Source of the DNA: Xiphias gladius
Lineage: Eukaryota; Chordata; Actinopteri; Istiophoriformes; Xiphiidae
Direction: 5' to 3'
DNA: 64,000 nt
Assembly: GCF_016859285.1 (NCBI RefSeq)
Contig: NC_053419.1
Location: forward strand, 13,791,501 to 13,855,500
In this document: in pieces, positions 10,406 to 24,418 of the stretch
Layout: each line of letters opens with the position of its first letter
How positions within the stretch are numbered: the stretch's first letter is position 1
Notes under the pieces: generated by a model
Databases searched by the model: none
Seen by the model: only the letters and a program-made list of their open reading frames with translations
Told to the model about the DNA's origin: nothing
Translations under genes and position numbers: made by a program

Positions 10406-13400
10406 TCAATGGAGTTTCTCCAGCTTCGCCTGCAGCGACTTGAAGTTGCCGATGGTTTGTTGAAGGGCCGAGTTTGGGCTCAGAGACTGCAGCTCCACAA
10501 GGTATCCACAGATGTTGTCAAGACACACGTTAGTGAATCGGCGCCTGAAGTAGATGGAAAAACAAACTGTTAAACTAACTTTACTGCAGGTTTCAGTCCC
10601 ACACAAGGCACTTTCTTCTGGGCTCACCGGTTTCAGTCTCTTAATTTTCAACAAAGAAGGATTTTTACCCCAAGAAAACCTATTATTAGCTGCTGTTCCT
10701 TGTGCCCATACTGGCTGTGATTCCAATGTAAATGATGGAGGAGAAAAGCCAGTCCTCAGTCTTTATTTAAATGCATTCTGAAAAACAGCTGAGGCTCATA
10801 TGAGGTTGTAACAGTCTGAGTTAGTCAAATCAATTGGGGATGTTCCAAAGTTGGTTGTTTTAGTGCAAAACTCCCTCTTTGTGTTTCCCCAGACAGTGAT
10901 TCATTGCTGAGCTGAGGGGGAGGGATAGTAACACAGGAGGGTAATTTGTACTAAAAGGGCAATCATTTTTGGAATATGGCCACATGATTTGGCTAAACTA
11001 GTCTGTAGAAGCTTCATAATATCTTCAGCCCTACTCTGAAATGCATTTTCATGAATTTTGTCTCCCGTCACCTAAATTAAAATCCCTTTATGAAGGAATT
11101 TTGTCACAGCCAGTGTGGACAGGAGGAAAAATTACGGCAAATAATATTTCAGTGTACATATGGGCGTGTGAGTATTGTTTTAAGATGGACTCACTAAGTG
11201 TGAGCCTATACTTTGAACGGAGCGCCCCGTGCAAAGAGCAGTTCTGATCCTAAGCAATCCAACCTCCCAGAGAGAAATTGTAAGGATACAACCAAAAACA
11301 TCAAAGTTGGCCAAAAATCAGTAGGCATTTGGAGTTTAAGGTAACCGTGGCACTGTGTCTTTTGACTGCGAGAATGGAGCTGGTGTTGGCAGCACACAAG
11401 TGACTGACAGACATGATCTGTTGCCTGGAAACTGCAAAAATGCCTCTGGCTGCATAAAACACAGCCAGGTTTGATCAAGATCAGAGTTGTATTTCAGCTG
11501 TTGTACATTTGTTACTCTCACTGCAGAGTCAAAGCTCAGGGGGCAAGTCTTATTTTTATGTATTATGTATGTTCTACATATAGCTGCTGGGAGTCACAAC
11601 GAGGCATTTTGAAAAAGATAAGCAAGTGATGTTTATCATCATACCAGTCATTCAAAAATGGAGGGAGCTACTGTTTCATTTGAACTGAAGTATTTTGAGT
11701 GAAACTTATTTCCAAAATGCAGCTTCCACCTCTGTCACAGATATTCTGAAATGTTATGTAGAGGTGTTCAGAGTTCCTCAAACTTGGGGCATTAGTTGTC
11801 ACAGGGATTTTAACCAGGGGCCTCAAGCTCATGCTACTGTCTTTTTAAAAAAACAAGGCAAACACTGCAGCGCCCACTACAGGCCAGCTACTCAGATGAT
11901 GATTACCTGTCATAGGTTGGTACTCTGCTGGGATCATCCACGTATCCGGAGAGAAGCACATGGATACACTCCACCAAGTGGAGAGGTTTCTTCAGCCGCT
12001 GCCAGCAGGGATCCTACAGGCGAAAAGGACATGAGGCGGGATATTGGATTAAGGAAGAGACAATTTAGTCCTCATCACAAGAATGGAATACTTTACAACA
12101 ACTTTAAAATAAGTGCAGAAGTGATGCACTGAAACATGATATGTTATCTGAAGCATGTACCCGTGTTTTGAAGAGCTGGTCATAGACCTCCAGAAGACGT
12201 GGTAACTGTACTCCAATCTCCTGCATGGTGGAGGTGACAGATCCCACATCCCAGTTGAGTCGACACACCTCCTGCTCCAGAAACTTAACCAGGAACTCTA
12301 AAAATCGCAGGACGCATTGACACTTATGAGTACTGATTAGTCAGCAATATGTTTATTGCTTGGGAAAATGTGTTTTGCCTCTGACATAGCTGATTCTGTG
12401 CATGTGTGCAAGTACCAAGGATGTATATAAAAGGAATCAGTCTCCACAGAGGTGACAGGTTTGAACAGGCCAGTTGTAACGGGAGGATAATTAAGCAAAG
12501 ACCTAGAGCACCTGCATGACCCTACAGACCTGGACCTCAGAGACATGTTGACATAAATGATGCAAAAGGGAAGTCTAATTATATTACTGTTAACAAAATG
12601 GTGAACAGCAAGCTGGAAAATTCTAACTGAAGGAAAATTGAACATAATTGCAGGAAGATATGAATGCTTACCCAGGGGGAAATATCTTGGTGTTCCAGCA
12701 TAAATCTTTCCCAGTGATACTAGCTTCAATCTAAGAGACCTCATCCTGTCTGCTGGACTCATGGCCACGGTGTCTCCTAGTTCTGAAAGACAAGATTCAA
12801 AACACTCGTAACTGATATTTAATGCACATTATGGCATAGGAAGGGCCCAGGTGAAATTTTCGCAGGGTGTTGACATTACACTTGCCTTTCTCCATGATCT
12901 CCTGCCACAGCGAGTGCACCAAGATTGGGTCAGAGTGTCCTGCGCAGTGAATGATGGCCAGCTTGCACTCAGACAATTTGAAATGGTCAGCAAACTCCCC
13001 GTAAAGCTACACAAGAAAAAGATTACATTTTCCATTCACTGTAAGAAAAACCTTTATCCGTCATTCCTAAAAAGCTGTTTAAAAAAACTTAACTCCTGCT
13101 GATAAATTGTTCTGATGCTGCATGTTACCTTTGTGATGTCCATGAGCTCTGAGTCCAACTGAGAGATGACATTTTTCACTGAGGGATGATGGGAGTACTG
13201 TCTGATTAAGGTCTCCTGAATCTGTACTTGGATACGCACCAGCTAGGAGGAGGAACAGAAAAAAAAAAAACAAGTGATGACAATGCTCATTTTCATAGAT
13301 GGATCTTGCTTATTTCCCCTCACTTTGATCACCACTACACGTGTACCTCCATCTTTTCCTCCAGTTCATGAAGGAACTCGCCATCAGAGGCCTGAGCTGA

Positions 13401-16400
13401 GATGCAGGAGGAACTCTTAGCAGACAAGATGGCTCGGGCAATATACTCCAAACGCTGCTTCAGAGAGATCTCAGTGCTGCGTGATTTGAGATTACACAAC
13501 AGGTTGTTTTTTTAAATCATGTCACTTAAAAAAAGAAAACAAACCGTTAAAAGGGTCCATGTACTGTATATATGGTATATGTGGTAACCAGGAGACATGT
13601 TAAGTGAAAATGTTCTACCAGAATGAAACTTATTATCCTGTTGTTGTGTATCCAAACCTGTGCATGTCAGCGAGGCGGGCTAGTACGTGAGCGGCCTTGC
13701 CAAAGTTACGGTTCTTCTCGTAGTAGCGCCACAACAGGTCCATATTGTGCACCTTACTCTGGTCCTGCTTGATCATATTCATCAGGTGTTCCTCCAGGTA
13801 TGGAGAATTTACCTGGACAACAGAGGACAAATGAAAGGGCAGCTATAAGACAGACCGCATGTAATCACACAACAATGTGTCTAAAGATGTTGACAGACAC
13901 ATGCTTACTTTGGATATACACAGGGTTATAGGTGTATATGAAAAAAAAAAATACTACAAGAATCCAAGTAAAACAGGGATTATAAAAATGTGATGCAGAG
14001 ACACTACTCTCAAGTGGATTTTTTGCATTTTCATTTATTGCAATAAAGAGTGTCTCCTTTTGTCAGAAAACAAACCAACTTGTGTGTGGGGCCATAAAAT
14101 CTGGGTGAAATTCAGTCTAAACTGATGTACTTGTTTTTTTAAATCTCAGTATTTTTCAGTACAAATGGGAAAAGAGAAAACGATACGCGTTAGATTGCAA
14201 TATGTCCAAACAAAACTACAGCGAGATGAAAATTTCGAGTGAAAACAGATAATTACACATGCACGAATACACTACCTCCAGCAGTTTGTCAGTCAGGTCA
14301 GCCTGAATCAGCCAGTTGTACAGAGCGATGTGAAAGAGCTCGTCCTGAGACCTCTGGGCCAGGCCAAGCATCTGCTCAAACTACGAGGGAACGACAGATT
14401 TTCATTAGAAATGCAGATCAAGTAGACACTGCTGTGGCAACAAATAAGCATCAACGGCCCCTTTCTTACTCACGTGGGCAGTAGCTTCTTCATTACTGAG
14501 CATATTGGGGTCTGAGGTCATAACGGGCGGCCCAGGCTGCTTTGGAACACTAGGGGACTGAGGTGCAGCTTTGCTCTGGTTCACAAGCTCCTGCATGGTG
14601 TCTGTGATGCACTTATAACACGAAAGTCTGGAGTGGAGAGAGGAGGGTGGAAAAATGTTGGTGACAATCGACTCCAATAGCCATCCATAACGCTGATTTT
14701 TTATGTACTAAATCTTTCCTGTGTTTACCTTTCCTGGAAGGCCTGCTGTCCCGCTCTGTCCTCCTCAGGCTCTCCGTTCTTGTAGAAGTGGGGCCCCAAT
14801 CTCTGTGGATCCTTCTTGTCTGCTGCGGTGAGGCACAACTCAAGGACTCCCTCGTAGAAACGCACTGAGACAGTTTAAAAGAACTAGTTATGGATGCACT
14901 TTTAAAAAAAACAAATTTTAAGTATCCAAAAAAAAAAAAAAAAAGCATTAGTGAACATATCAACTACACAAACAGACAGAGAATGGAAGGGGTTCTTGCG
15001 TGTCCCTACCTTGCCTGTACTGGGAGCAGACAAGCGGCAGATCTGTGTGTTGGCTGATCTGCTGATAGAGACGTAGAGACTCTCTCAGTGTTCTCTCTTT
15101 ATCTGCCTTATTCTGGATCTGCTTAGAGCCCTGCAGCAACTCATTAGCCTGAGTGGGAGACAAAAGTAACAATTTAAATACTGAGAAAATGAATCAGGAG
15201 AATGAATCCATAACTTTTAATGACTTGATGATCACACAATTATCCTCAAGATTGCAGGAAGTGTGAAACCAGGAAACCAAGACTACAATAAAAAATAAAA
15301 AATGCAGACCCCTGAATCTGTAATAAAGACGGAAATATTTAACCACATCTAGCACCATTTAAGGTTTTAAGATAATTCCGCTTTGAATATTTTAAGAACT
15401 TTCAAGGACCCCAAAACACTCTGTTTGTGTGTTTATGTACCTTTGAGCAAATGTTGTCATCGCTGCTGTACAGCAGGGGACAGATGTCCCGCAGGTGATT
15501 GCTGATGGCATCCACAGGGGCATTATCTTTGATGTAGACATTAATGAGCGCTGTGATGAGCGCTCCAGACAGCTCCTTGCCCCGGATCACTACATCCTTA
15601 AAACTTGCTCCCTTCATCTGCTCTTGAAACTCCTACAAAACAGAAAAAAAATGGCAGCGTGAGAAATAAGCACCCCAGGAACAATGAAGAGCTCACATTG
15701 AAAACAAAAGGCATTACATTCAGGAAAGCCAGTGGGTGAATACCGCAGAGATGATTAATGAGCATCTGTTTGTAATGCAGGAGAAGGGTTTGTGCACACA
15801 TTTACCTTTGGCAGTTCAGACATAATGAGGCTGAACTGATGATCACAGAGAAGTTTCCAGAGGGCCAGAGTCTGATAGGAGCGATGCACTAACTGCTGGA
15901 TGCCCTGCAGGGACACTTTCTCATACACCTGAGCCTTGGCTGGATAGAAAGATGGAGACAAGAGAGACAAGAAACAGAGGAATTAGAAACAGGAAAGATG
16001 AACGCAGTTCAAGTTCGTCCCAGTTTTTCAAAATTGTTAGTACATCAAATATCTAAATACTGAATGCTCAATTCCCGTTGAATAAGATTAAGACTATTAT
16101 TAATATTATTGATAAAATAATGGCCCCTGACAATACTCAGGAAAATGTGGAAACCTGCACTCACTGTGATATTTTCTCTGGAGCTCCTGCTGGACTTGCT
16201 GAGAGCTGGCTCCATCAGGACGCATAAATCCCAGCAGCCTTTGCTGCAGGTTGGCAGGGGAGCTAAAACTAACAAGGAGCAGAACATATTTTATTCAGGC
16301 GAGATGGGAAACGAGACTCAGTTACAGCAGAGTTTTTTCCAGATCTGGATCCTGTTTTTACAAGTTCCACTTTCATGTGGAAATATTCCCTATGAAAAGT

Positions 16401-19400
16401 AATGTACAAGGTGAGAGTATTTTTCAGAATAAAAACACAGTCATATTTAGTTTCAGTTTGAGCGGGTCTTCATTAAAAAAAAAAAAAAAAAAAAAAAACC
16501 CAGCTTTGATTTAGTTCTCACTGCAGCCAATACTACACACTAAACTGAACATTAAGTTTCACTTGTCAAACTGACACATGACAAGTGTGATCACAAATGG
16601 CAAGTGAGCCTAAAGACAAAATTTACACTGAATCACCACACGGAAAACTGCACCCGAACTGCCTTCTACAGACAGAAATATTCATGAAAGATACTTTTCT
16701 GGTCACAACCAAACCCTTGAAATCACAGCAGTTGTTTTGGCATTGATGAAAAATATATATATTTTAAATAAGCTTGAAGTGACATCACTGACCAGTGTGT
16801 GGGCAGTAGTGGAACACGTTTGGCTGGAGCAGCAGCAGTCTTTGGTTCTTTGTTATTAAGCGATGACTGTTGATGAACTCTGATTAACTTTAATTTGACG
16901 ATTAGGAGAAGTATGTGCCAACATGTTAAGATAACTAACTAAACCTATTTCAACTTAAACACACCGATTAGTTTTACATAAGACTAAGCAAGCACAGAAG
17001 GAGCTCTTACCTTGCAGCACCGAGAGAGGATGGACTGAACTGAGAGTTTTTATCAAGAAACTCCCTTAATCCACAGAGCTCCAGAAGGACTGACTCCAGA
17101 TCAAATGATCCAACACTGCTTTCCAACTTTGGAGACAACAGATATCAGTTAGTGCTGACTAACCTCTATTAGTATAATTATTCCAAAAATGTACGCGGAT
17201 GCTTAAAGTAAATCTGCCACTTACAATACTGACAGTCTGATTTCCTTTGCTCATGGCTTTCTCAACAGCAAGGCTTCCATCCCATATATTTCTGTGAGGT
17301 CAGCAGAAACAGGAGAGAAAGATATGTCGTTCGGTATGGACACCATCATTGCACATCAGCATTCACACTTCTAACTAAAAAGAAGCCCAAAAAATTAAAG
17401 CTCTAGAAAAAAGGATTTATTTACCCAAGAATGCGAGCAAAGTAGATGCAGATGCCATTGTGTTTCCCTGAGAAAATCACCTCTGGGCCAGCTGACATGG
17501 GTGTGATAGGGGCGGACCCAGAGTGCATCGGTGCGAAAGGTGTGGCCAGAGCTGGGGGTACGATGCCTGAGGGGAGAGTAACAGAAATGACAATGCTTTA
17601 AACATGTATTTTATGAACACATTAATGTCACGACTGAAATGTTTTTGGATGACATTACATTCTCTTTGTGTATCCTGTCTACCCGATTAGTCAAATACTT
17701 TGTAATGTAATGTGCGTGTTTACTTTACATGATGTGAGAGGAGTTTAAGCTGTCGAGTTTGGTCTCTATTTATACAGTATCAGCCCGTCCATCCCAGTGG
17801 ACAGTATTTGCTTATCATTTACCAGGTGCTGGAGAGCTCATCACAGGTCCAACAGTACTAGGAGATGTCATGGCTGCGGGGAATCTCATCTGTGCTTCTC
17901 CTCCATATCTGATCACAATAACAACAGAAGAGCTGCTTTTAGTTTTATGTTTAGTGTGAGTAAGTGTAAATATATCTGTGTACAGAAAGTATTATGTGAC
18001 CTGAAGAAGGCTCTGGTGGCCCATTGTGAAACCTCTCTGTCACAAGCAGCGCTGGAGCAAGCCAGTATCAGTGCTGTGGCACAAGCCTGCTCCTCCTGTA
18101 CAAAACAAACAACTGGAATGGGTATTTTGTGCGTGCGTCTGTGCGTGTGTGAGAGAGAGAAACATATCTGCACACTGGTCTAAGGCGGCATGCCTTAATC
18201 CTGTGTGCAGGCATTTCTGTTTCGTCTAGTATCATCTAATATCATGCTTTGTACCCTGTGCAGCTTGAAGAAGCGCTCAATCTCTTCACTTTCTCCTCCA
18301 GCACAGCTCACCAACAGATGACGGAGCTGATCAACTGGCCGCAGTTTTTGGAAGATATGGCTCCCCTACAGGACACAAGGAGACCAAACTTTGTGTACAA
18401 ATTAAGCCACAGTTTTATCACCCTATAGCAAGATTAAGCACTATGTACGCAAGTGTATCACAGAAATTTTAACCTTTGCAGAGAGAAGGACAAACTTCTG
18501 CGGAGAGATATTGTGCTGCTGGACCACCACTGGCGAATCAGTGATGGGGATCTGTTCCTTGTTTAGAGGAGTAAAAATCTTGGTTGGCCTCTCCTCATTG
18601 AGAGCACAAAGAGCCCAAGAGTGCCCATCAACATTAGACATCATCTGCAACACAACAGAAGAAAGAGAGGCATAATGCATATTTTTTTATTAGCCAGTAT
18701 ATCACAGCTTTTAGCTGGTAAAACAAGCTGTTTGCTAACAAAAATAATGTCATCCAAAATGTCCAGCCAGAAATATGACAAATAAATCAATTAATCAATC
18801 AGCTGACATAATGATATTGCAATCTCTGTATCAGTTGTTCTCTGAATTCTGAGTAAAAGAGCTACAGTGTTTTTAAGGTCAGTAAGGTTATTTCTGAAAA
18901 AAAAAAAAAAAAAAAACGCGCGTGTAATCCATTTACTGTACGCATTTTATGTACCAACCTGACTTTCCATCAAGGGTTTCTTGAAGGGAAATGAGTCATG
19001 ATTGATGCACCATAGAATGTCATTGTCCTCTGTCTCAGAAGCAGCCATTAGCAGAATGCCTGCAAGATTTAAACAAGGCCAAAATGTATTACAACGAATC
19101 TGGATTCTTACCAACACTGGTCCTTTAGGCCAGTGAGCTGAACATAGCACTTAAAACAAAACAGAACAAAACAAGACAAGTTTGAGTTTGTTTCTGGTAA
19201 ACTGAGAAATAGCAAACCTTTGCTGTGTAGTGCTTTATGGACCTTTGCAGGTTTCTGCAGGGTAGACGATGCAGAAAACCCTGGTGGCAGACGGACATGG
19301 ACCAAAGCTAGCAGGCTAGGTCGAACTGCCACATGCTTCTGGTGTGGCAGGGCAAAAGGTGTGGTGCTGAAGTAGAGGCGCACACCTACAGAAAAACAAT

Positions 19401-22400
19401 ATGTGCAGGCAAATGTAAAGGACAAACTTATTTCATGTTACCCAACAGGTATCCTACAATTTTTCAATACTGCTCAGTAATCTTCACCTGCATGAGTGAC
19501 AGCGAGCAGGTGACAGTCTGAGGATTCAGATCTATCAATCACAGAGATCTGGACAATGGGCTTGAAGACAGAACGATCAATTGTCCTGCAAAGGAAGGGG
19601 AGTTTCAAAGAGGAAGAAAAAAATCTTACTTCCCTGTGAGAAGAATTAATGTCAGATGTGAAAGAAATGTTTCAGGTTCGTCAAACCCAGAAGTACCTGG
19701 CTATGTTTCCAGCAGCTGCAACAATGGAGCTTTGTGACATGGTTGCCACACGACTCATCCCCTGCCCATCAAAGCCCAGGTCATACACCTGAAAAAGCCA
19801 AATTGTTAATTACTGCAGCCCACTGACAATCACCAGTTTCCCTCGTAATCAAAAAAGAGATGATATCCAGCAAATGTCATACCTGCAGGACACCTTTCTC
19901 GGACCGTGTGAATAGTGTGTTGCGGGAGTTGTCGATAGCTATCTGCACAATGGGGTCTGTGGAGCAGCAGGACAAGCGAAGCTAAGTTCATTTATATCAC
20001 AGACATTTTTCGCTCCACATGGAAATCTGTCTCTTTCCTTACCGTCTTCAGAGAAGGAGAACTGGAGCACAGAGGGGATGAGGAAGGACAGAGAGCTTTT
20101 GGAGTGGTTGATTTTTCTGCAGCGCTGGCTCAGCCAGCCAGCCTCGGCCTGGTAAGCTATCTCATAGAGGCAGCCGTCCTTTCCTGCCATAAAAATGCGT
20201 CCCAGATCTGTGGAGGTGATGGACAGGATGTAGGTGTTGTCTGTGGGGATTGAGAAGAGGGGGTCTGGTAGCAGTTGCATCCCACCAGACATGCTGTCAT
20301 TCAATCCTACAACAAAAAAGAGACACAAAGATGATCCGGATAAACCATTACAGGTACAAGTGGTGGTTAATTGATCTGTTGCAAACAAAACATGGCAAGA
20401 ATGTGGGATACGACACCTCAGTTCCCTCCATATCCCACCCTGATGTCTTTACAAGTACCATTTCAGTTAAACACAGAATTTGTTGATGTGTTGATTCTCA
20501 ACAGTTTGCACATCTGAGGTTCAACACAGTTACAATATGGCAGTGTTTCGATACAGCAGATGTCATTATCTTGCACATTTGCCTAGCTGATCTGCCCCTT
20601 GTTTGTACATATCTGACTATGTAAGTGGCAACATATTTAGCTTATGCCTGTAAGCTGCTGTGTTTTGCATGCCCCTTGCAGTTTTAAACCAGTTGGACAT
20701 CTTTTACTGTATAGCAGCATCATGTGATAATCTTATTACAAGATTCCACAGAGGATTCAGGATAAGAGGTTAAACTCTTAGGGTTAAAATTTCAATTAAT
20801 TTAATTCAAATTTAAACAGAAAATCTTAATAAGAATTTTCTTTTGACATCTAAAAAATTGCATGCTAAAGGGAACAACTTAAAGGCAATGTCACAGTGGT
20901 TGAGTTGTATGAGAGACTCACCAGCCTGGTTCTTGGGGAAGCTCAGCCCAAGGATCACTACATCCACGGAAGTGGCCAATACTAAGAGGTACTGAATGTG
21001 TGGCTGTAAAATTCCTGAGGAAAACAAAAATCATAAGCATTATTCAAATGAAAAGTAAATGTAAAACAATGGTGAGTGTAAGCGTCTATACATACCTTGT
21101 TTTGGTTTTACTAGACCCACTGCAAGAATGGTTTCAATAAGGCCATCAAAATAGGCCACGTCTCCTCTGCAAGGAACACAACAGATAAAAATAAGTAACT
21201 ATCTTCGCTCGAAGTTTGTCTTCATGGAAGTTGTTATGTTATTTTTATCATGGATCATGTCACTCAATCACCTAAAATCTAACTAAATATACTCACCCAT
21301 CCTCATAATTCCACATGAAGATGTCATTGTCAATAGTCAGCCAGGCTCGACAGATCTCAGGAAAAACTCCCATCATGCAGTTACATTGCATATCTATGAA
21401 ACGGTTAAGTTGAAACTCAAATTTCTTGTGCAACAAAAACAAGAGCAATCAACTTTCCATTTTTACTATGAGTCTGATGGAAACCTCTGGGTCCAACTGA
21501 AAGCTCTAGAACAGTTTTTCCTGAATGATCAAAAAAGGATACGGCTGAACTGCTCCACAAGCTCAGGCGGCAGAGGGACTCGGCGGACTGCACTGAGCTC
21601 CGGGAGATTTGGCACACTCAGTAAACCCGGTCCTTGGAGGGGATAGTCCATGTCTGACACTCCAGAGAGGGACGGCATATCTATCAACACAATCAATAAA
21701 AACAATAAGTTTGATTATGCACTATCCTCAGACTCAGCATTTTGGCAGTAAATTATGAATTCAAGTCCTATAACATTTCCCTTGTATACAATTATATTCT
21801 TTTATTAGACTGTATGAAATATGACAAGGGGACAAATTTGGCATCTTATGTGTTCTATCTGTTGAAACATGTATTGACTATATAACCCAGAATAGAAAGC
21901 TGGTTAAACATCTGGATTTTTCATCTGTACATGCCATTTAAACACAATCTGACCAATTTTTATGGATTTCTATTCTGGAGGGAATATTGAGAAATTAATA
22001 TTTTGGCAGTCTGTATTTGCTCCATGTCAACATACGCCTCAAAGCTTTTCACCTTTGTGCTAGAAAAGAGAAAATGGATTCTGACAGCCATAAAAAGACT
22101 CAGGTGTACACAGTAGTGGCCTCATTTCACAGTTGAATGAAGAACCTATATAAGACCAATGTCTTGTTCTCAGATGATATGCAGGATTTTTAATCAATAT
22201 ATTTTGATATAGCTTCAAATTACTGTGTCTGTTAAGCTGTATCACAAAAGGCATTTTATAGCAACCTTTTCTTCCAGTGCAGTACAATTAAATAATACAG
22301 GCCTCTAAACTTGTCTTGACCTTTTTCACCACCATATCCATATTACTCAGAAACATTTCTCAAATCTTTCTATCTTTAATAGCATCAACAGCGACTCTAA

Positions 22401-22732
22401 TTATTTGTATCAAAGCTTTAATCAAAACCTGTGGTGATATTTGCTTTTATCAACATCGTCCAACCTCCTCCTCAATCCAACAATTTGTGGTTTGGCATGG
22501 CAGCCCCAGGGTAAACAGAAAGACTTAAAGTCTGGTAGCTAATGTTAGGTCGTTCCCTCCTCTTCTGCTCCATCCCTCCGCATAACTTACTGTGTGATGG
22601 GACGCTCAGCAGCTCCGACAGGTCAGGAAAGCAGCGGTCATCCTGCAGGTGTCTGTCAATCAGTCGGGCAGAGTTTTCCAGCGCTTCAGCGAGTGCAGCG
22701 GCGGGGCTGCTGGGTCCAGCGCTGGACGGCAT
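10406..22732 (-). CDS. nup155: Nup155, inner-ring nuclear pore protein (complete, 33 coding exons)
   Basis: Translation of the joined exons follows vertebrate NUP155 from end to end. It starts [20 protein letters not shown] and finishes [13 protein letters not shown]-stop. My exons, low to high coordinate: 10406-10544, 11907-12013, 12161-12296, 12672-12782, 12886-13006, 13129-13242, 13347-13476, 13658-13812, 14276-14380, 14474-14627, 14729-14864, 15010-15148, 15441-15632, 15806-15939, 16165-16262, 17011-17126, 17225-17291, 17425-17565, 17823-17908, 18001-18095, 18255-18365, 18474-18644, 18959-19059, 19218-19385, 19488-19585, 19697-19788, 19883-19955, 20043-20306, 20922-21014, 21096-21166, 21297-21393, 21543-21680, 22591-22732. 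They total 4095 nt (1364 aa; human about 1391). The N-terminal half is the beta-propeller (for example [17 protein letters not shown]) and the C-terminal half the alpha-solenoid ([10 protein letters not shown]). Nup155 links inner-ring subcomplexes to each other and to the pore membrane. The Ser/Pro/Gly-rich linker between the halves seems shorter than in human. One intron (12783-12885) uses a GC donor. Confidence 0.96.
16472..16498. repeat. Poly-A tract in a nup155 intron
   Basis: About 25 A residues in the intron 16263-17010, preceded by ordinary intron sequence. Simple homopolymer. Confidence 0.85.
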
Positions 22733-22757
22733 GGTTGGGCTACCACCGCTAACGTGT

Positions 22758-22987
22758 CTACAGAGATAAACATCGAGACTGTCAGCAAAGTTAGCCGAGA
22801 TTTCAGACGTCAATAACAGAAAGGTATACTGCCAAATTCACTGTAATATTAGCTAGCTAATATTGGCAAGCTGGTGGAGGAATACCGGTGAGTTAGCTGC
22901 TAGCATTACAACCTTACTATTAAGCTACAAGCTAAATGCTAGCTAAGTATGAAATAAGAGTGTTTCAAAGTGAACTCGTTGCTTTAC
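22758..22987 (-). promoter_or_regulatory. nup155: nup155 leader intron packed with TAGC-type motifs
   Basis: In minus-strand sense a donor GTAAAG follows CCAGTCGG (boundary near 22987/22988) and an acceptor CTCTGTAG lies near 22758. This makes a 230-base intron in the 5' leader, upstream of the ATG at 22730-22732. Inside are repeated GTTAGC, GCTAGC and AGCTAA-type motifs (22788-22795, 22845-22860, 22888-22900, 22922-22945). Confidence 0.5.
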
Positions 22988-23135
22988 CCGACTGGAAAGA
23001 CGATACCGGGTTATTTGCTTAAGAAGATCTGTTCACTCGGCTCTCAAGCAAAATTTAAACAAATACATCCAACACAACCAGCAGCCCGCCAACCTCATGC
23101 ACAGCAGCAGAGGCGAAAGGTTTTTTTCCGGTGAG
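22988..23135 (-). promoter_or_regulatory. nup155: nup155 non-coding first exon and core promoter
   Basis: The sequence upstream of the leader-intron donor has no ATG-led frame continuous with Nup155 and is less AT-rich than its surroundings. In minus-strand sense it contains CACCGGAAA near 23126-23136, an ETS-type GGAA core typical of TATA-less housekeeping promoters. The exact start site is inferred. Confidence 0.4.
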
Positions 23136-24418
23136 TCATCTTCTTCGTATCCTTAATTTTACGCAGACTGGGCGAAGTGAAGCATGCTGCCATCCACCGG
23201 TCAATATTTTTTAAAAAGATATAATAAATATAAGACAATTCAACTGAAACACAATCATGTAGTTAAGTACTATACAAAAACATTTTTTTTAACTCACATT
23301 ATCCGACAGAATTTTTATATTTTCAATTAAATAATACAATTGAATAACAAATGATAGCCAGTTGATGTTTATCATTTCAGTTGTAGGGAATGGCCATAAA
23401 AAATAAGAAAAATAAATTTCCCCTAGCTAGACATATTACAGGGAAGACCCATGGTATTTTATTACACTGAAATGTTAGTGTAAATGTGCATGTTGTAAGA
23501 TCCCTGTTTTTTCTTTTAACTCCAATTTAAAATGGTGGCTGTAAAAGAGTGTGGAACTTATGTATGATCTGTCCAGACTGGTCATATTAGGTTACCAGTT
23601 CTAACTTCTCAAGTACAAACACACATACAATAGGTGTACATGTATCATAGTAGCAGAGAATGGCATTCCTGTTAAGACGAGTCCTGATGGGCTCGATTCC
23701 ACAGAGGCACAGTCACCACAGGACTGTTGACAAAAACAAACCCAAACAAGTACCAAGGACATAAGAAAATTTTATTGCAGTATTTGTTTCAGCAGAAGGG
23801 CGGGGCCTCACTTTTTTTGCTCTTTGTTCTATAACATCAAAATCTATATTAAAAACAATATAACTTCCCCTGCATATAGGCACAGATACTGCACTGCTTT
23901 AAACAGAAATAAATTATATCAAAGATATACACAGTGTGGGTAAACAATAAAGTGTTTAAAACAAGAAAAAAGAAAGCAGTTAAAAGTTGTTGGAGCTCTG
24001 TTCAAGTGAAAAAAATCCGTCTGGTGCTAGTTTAAACTCCAAAAACACTTTATTAAGAACATCAGATCATCAATACACTAATTTCCAACATTCACTTTAT
24101 TTTTTTTTTACAGAATTATGTCCAGATATAAACATGTGTTTAGTTAAACTATGATACAGTGGGAGTAAAAATCAAACAACCAAGTTGCTGCACAACAGCG
24201 AAGGAACTCCCACACAATGTTTTCCCAAACATTTCCTTCTTGTGTTTTTCTTGTGTTTAATTTAAACATGTCTGTATTCAAACAGATCAGTGTTCACAAT
24301 ACTTGTCTTCCATCAGGTCCTTAAATCTAAAGAGGTTTCATCTTCTCTCTGTTTGTAACATATTGGTTCCACAAAGATTTGGGCTGTGAGGGGTTTCTGT
24401 CTGAGAAATTTCAGTTGA
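23136..24418 (-). other. Intergenic gap and nipbl 3' UTR
   Basis: Between the nup155 promoter and the nipbl stop codon lie about 1.3 kb of AT-rich sequence with no coding resemblance. In minus-strand sense an AATAAA (tttatt near 23770) is a good candidate for the nipbl polyadenylation signal, giving a 3' UTR of about 650 bases. Another copy lies near 24047-24090. nipbl and nup155 are in the same orientation, with nipbl upstream. Confidence 0.5.
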
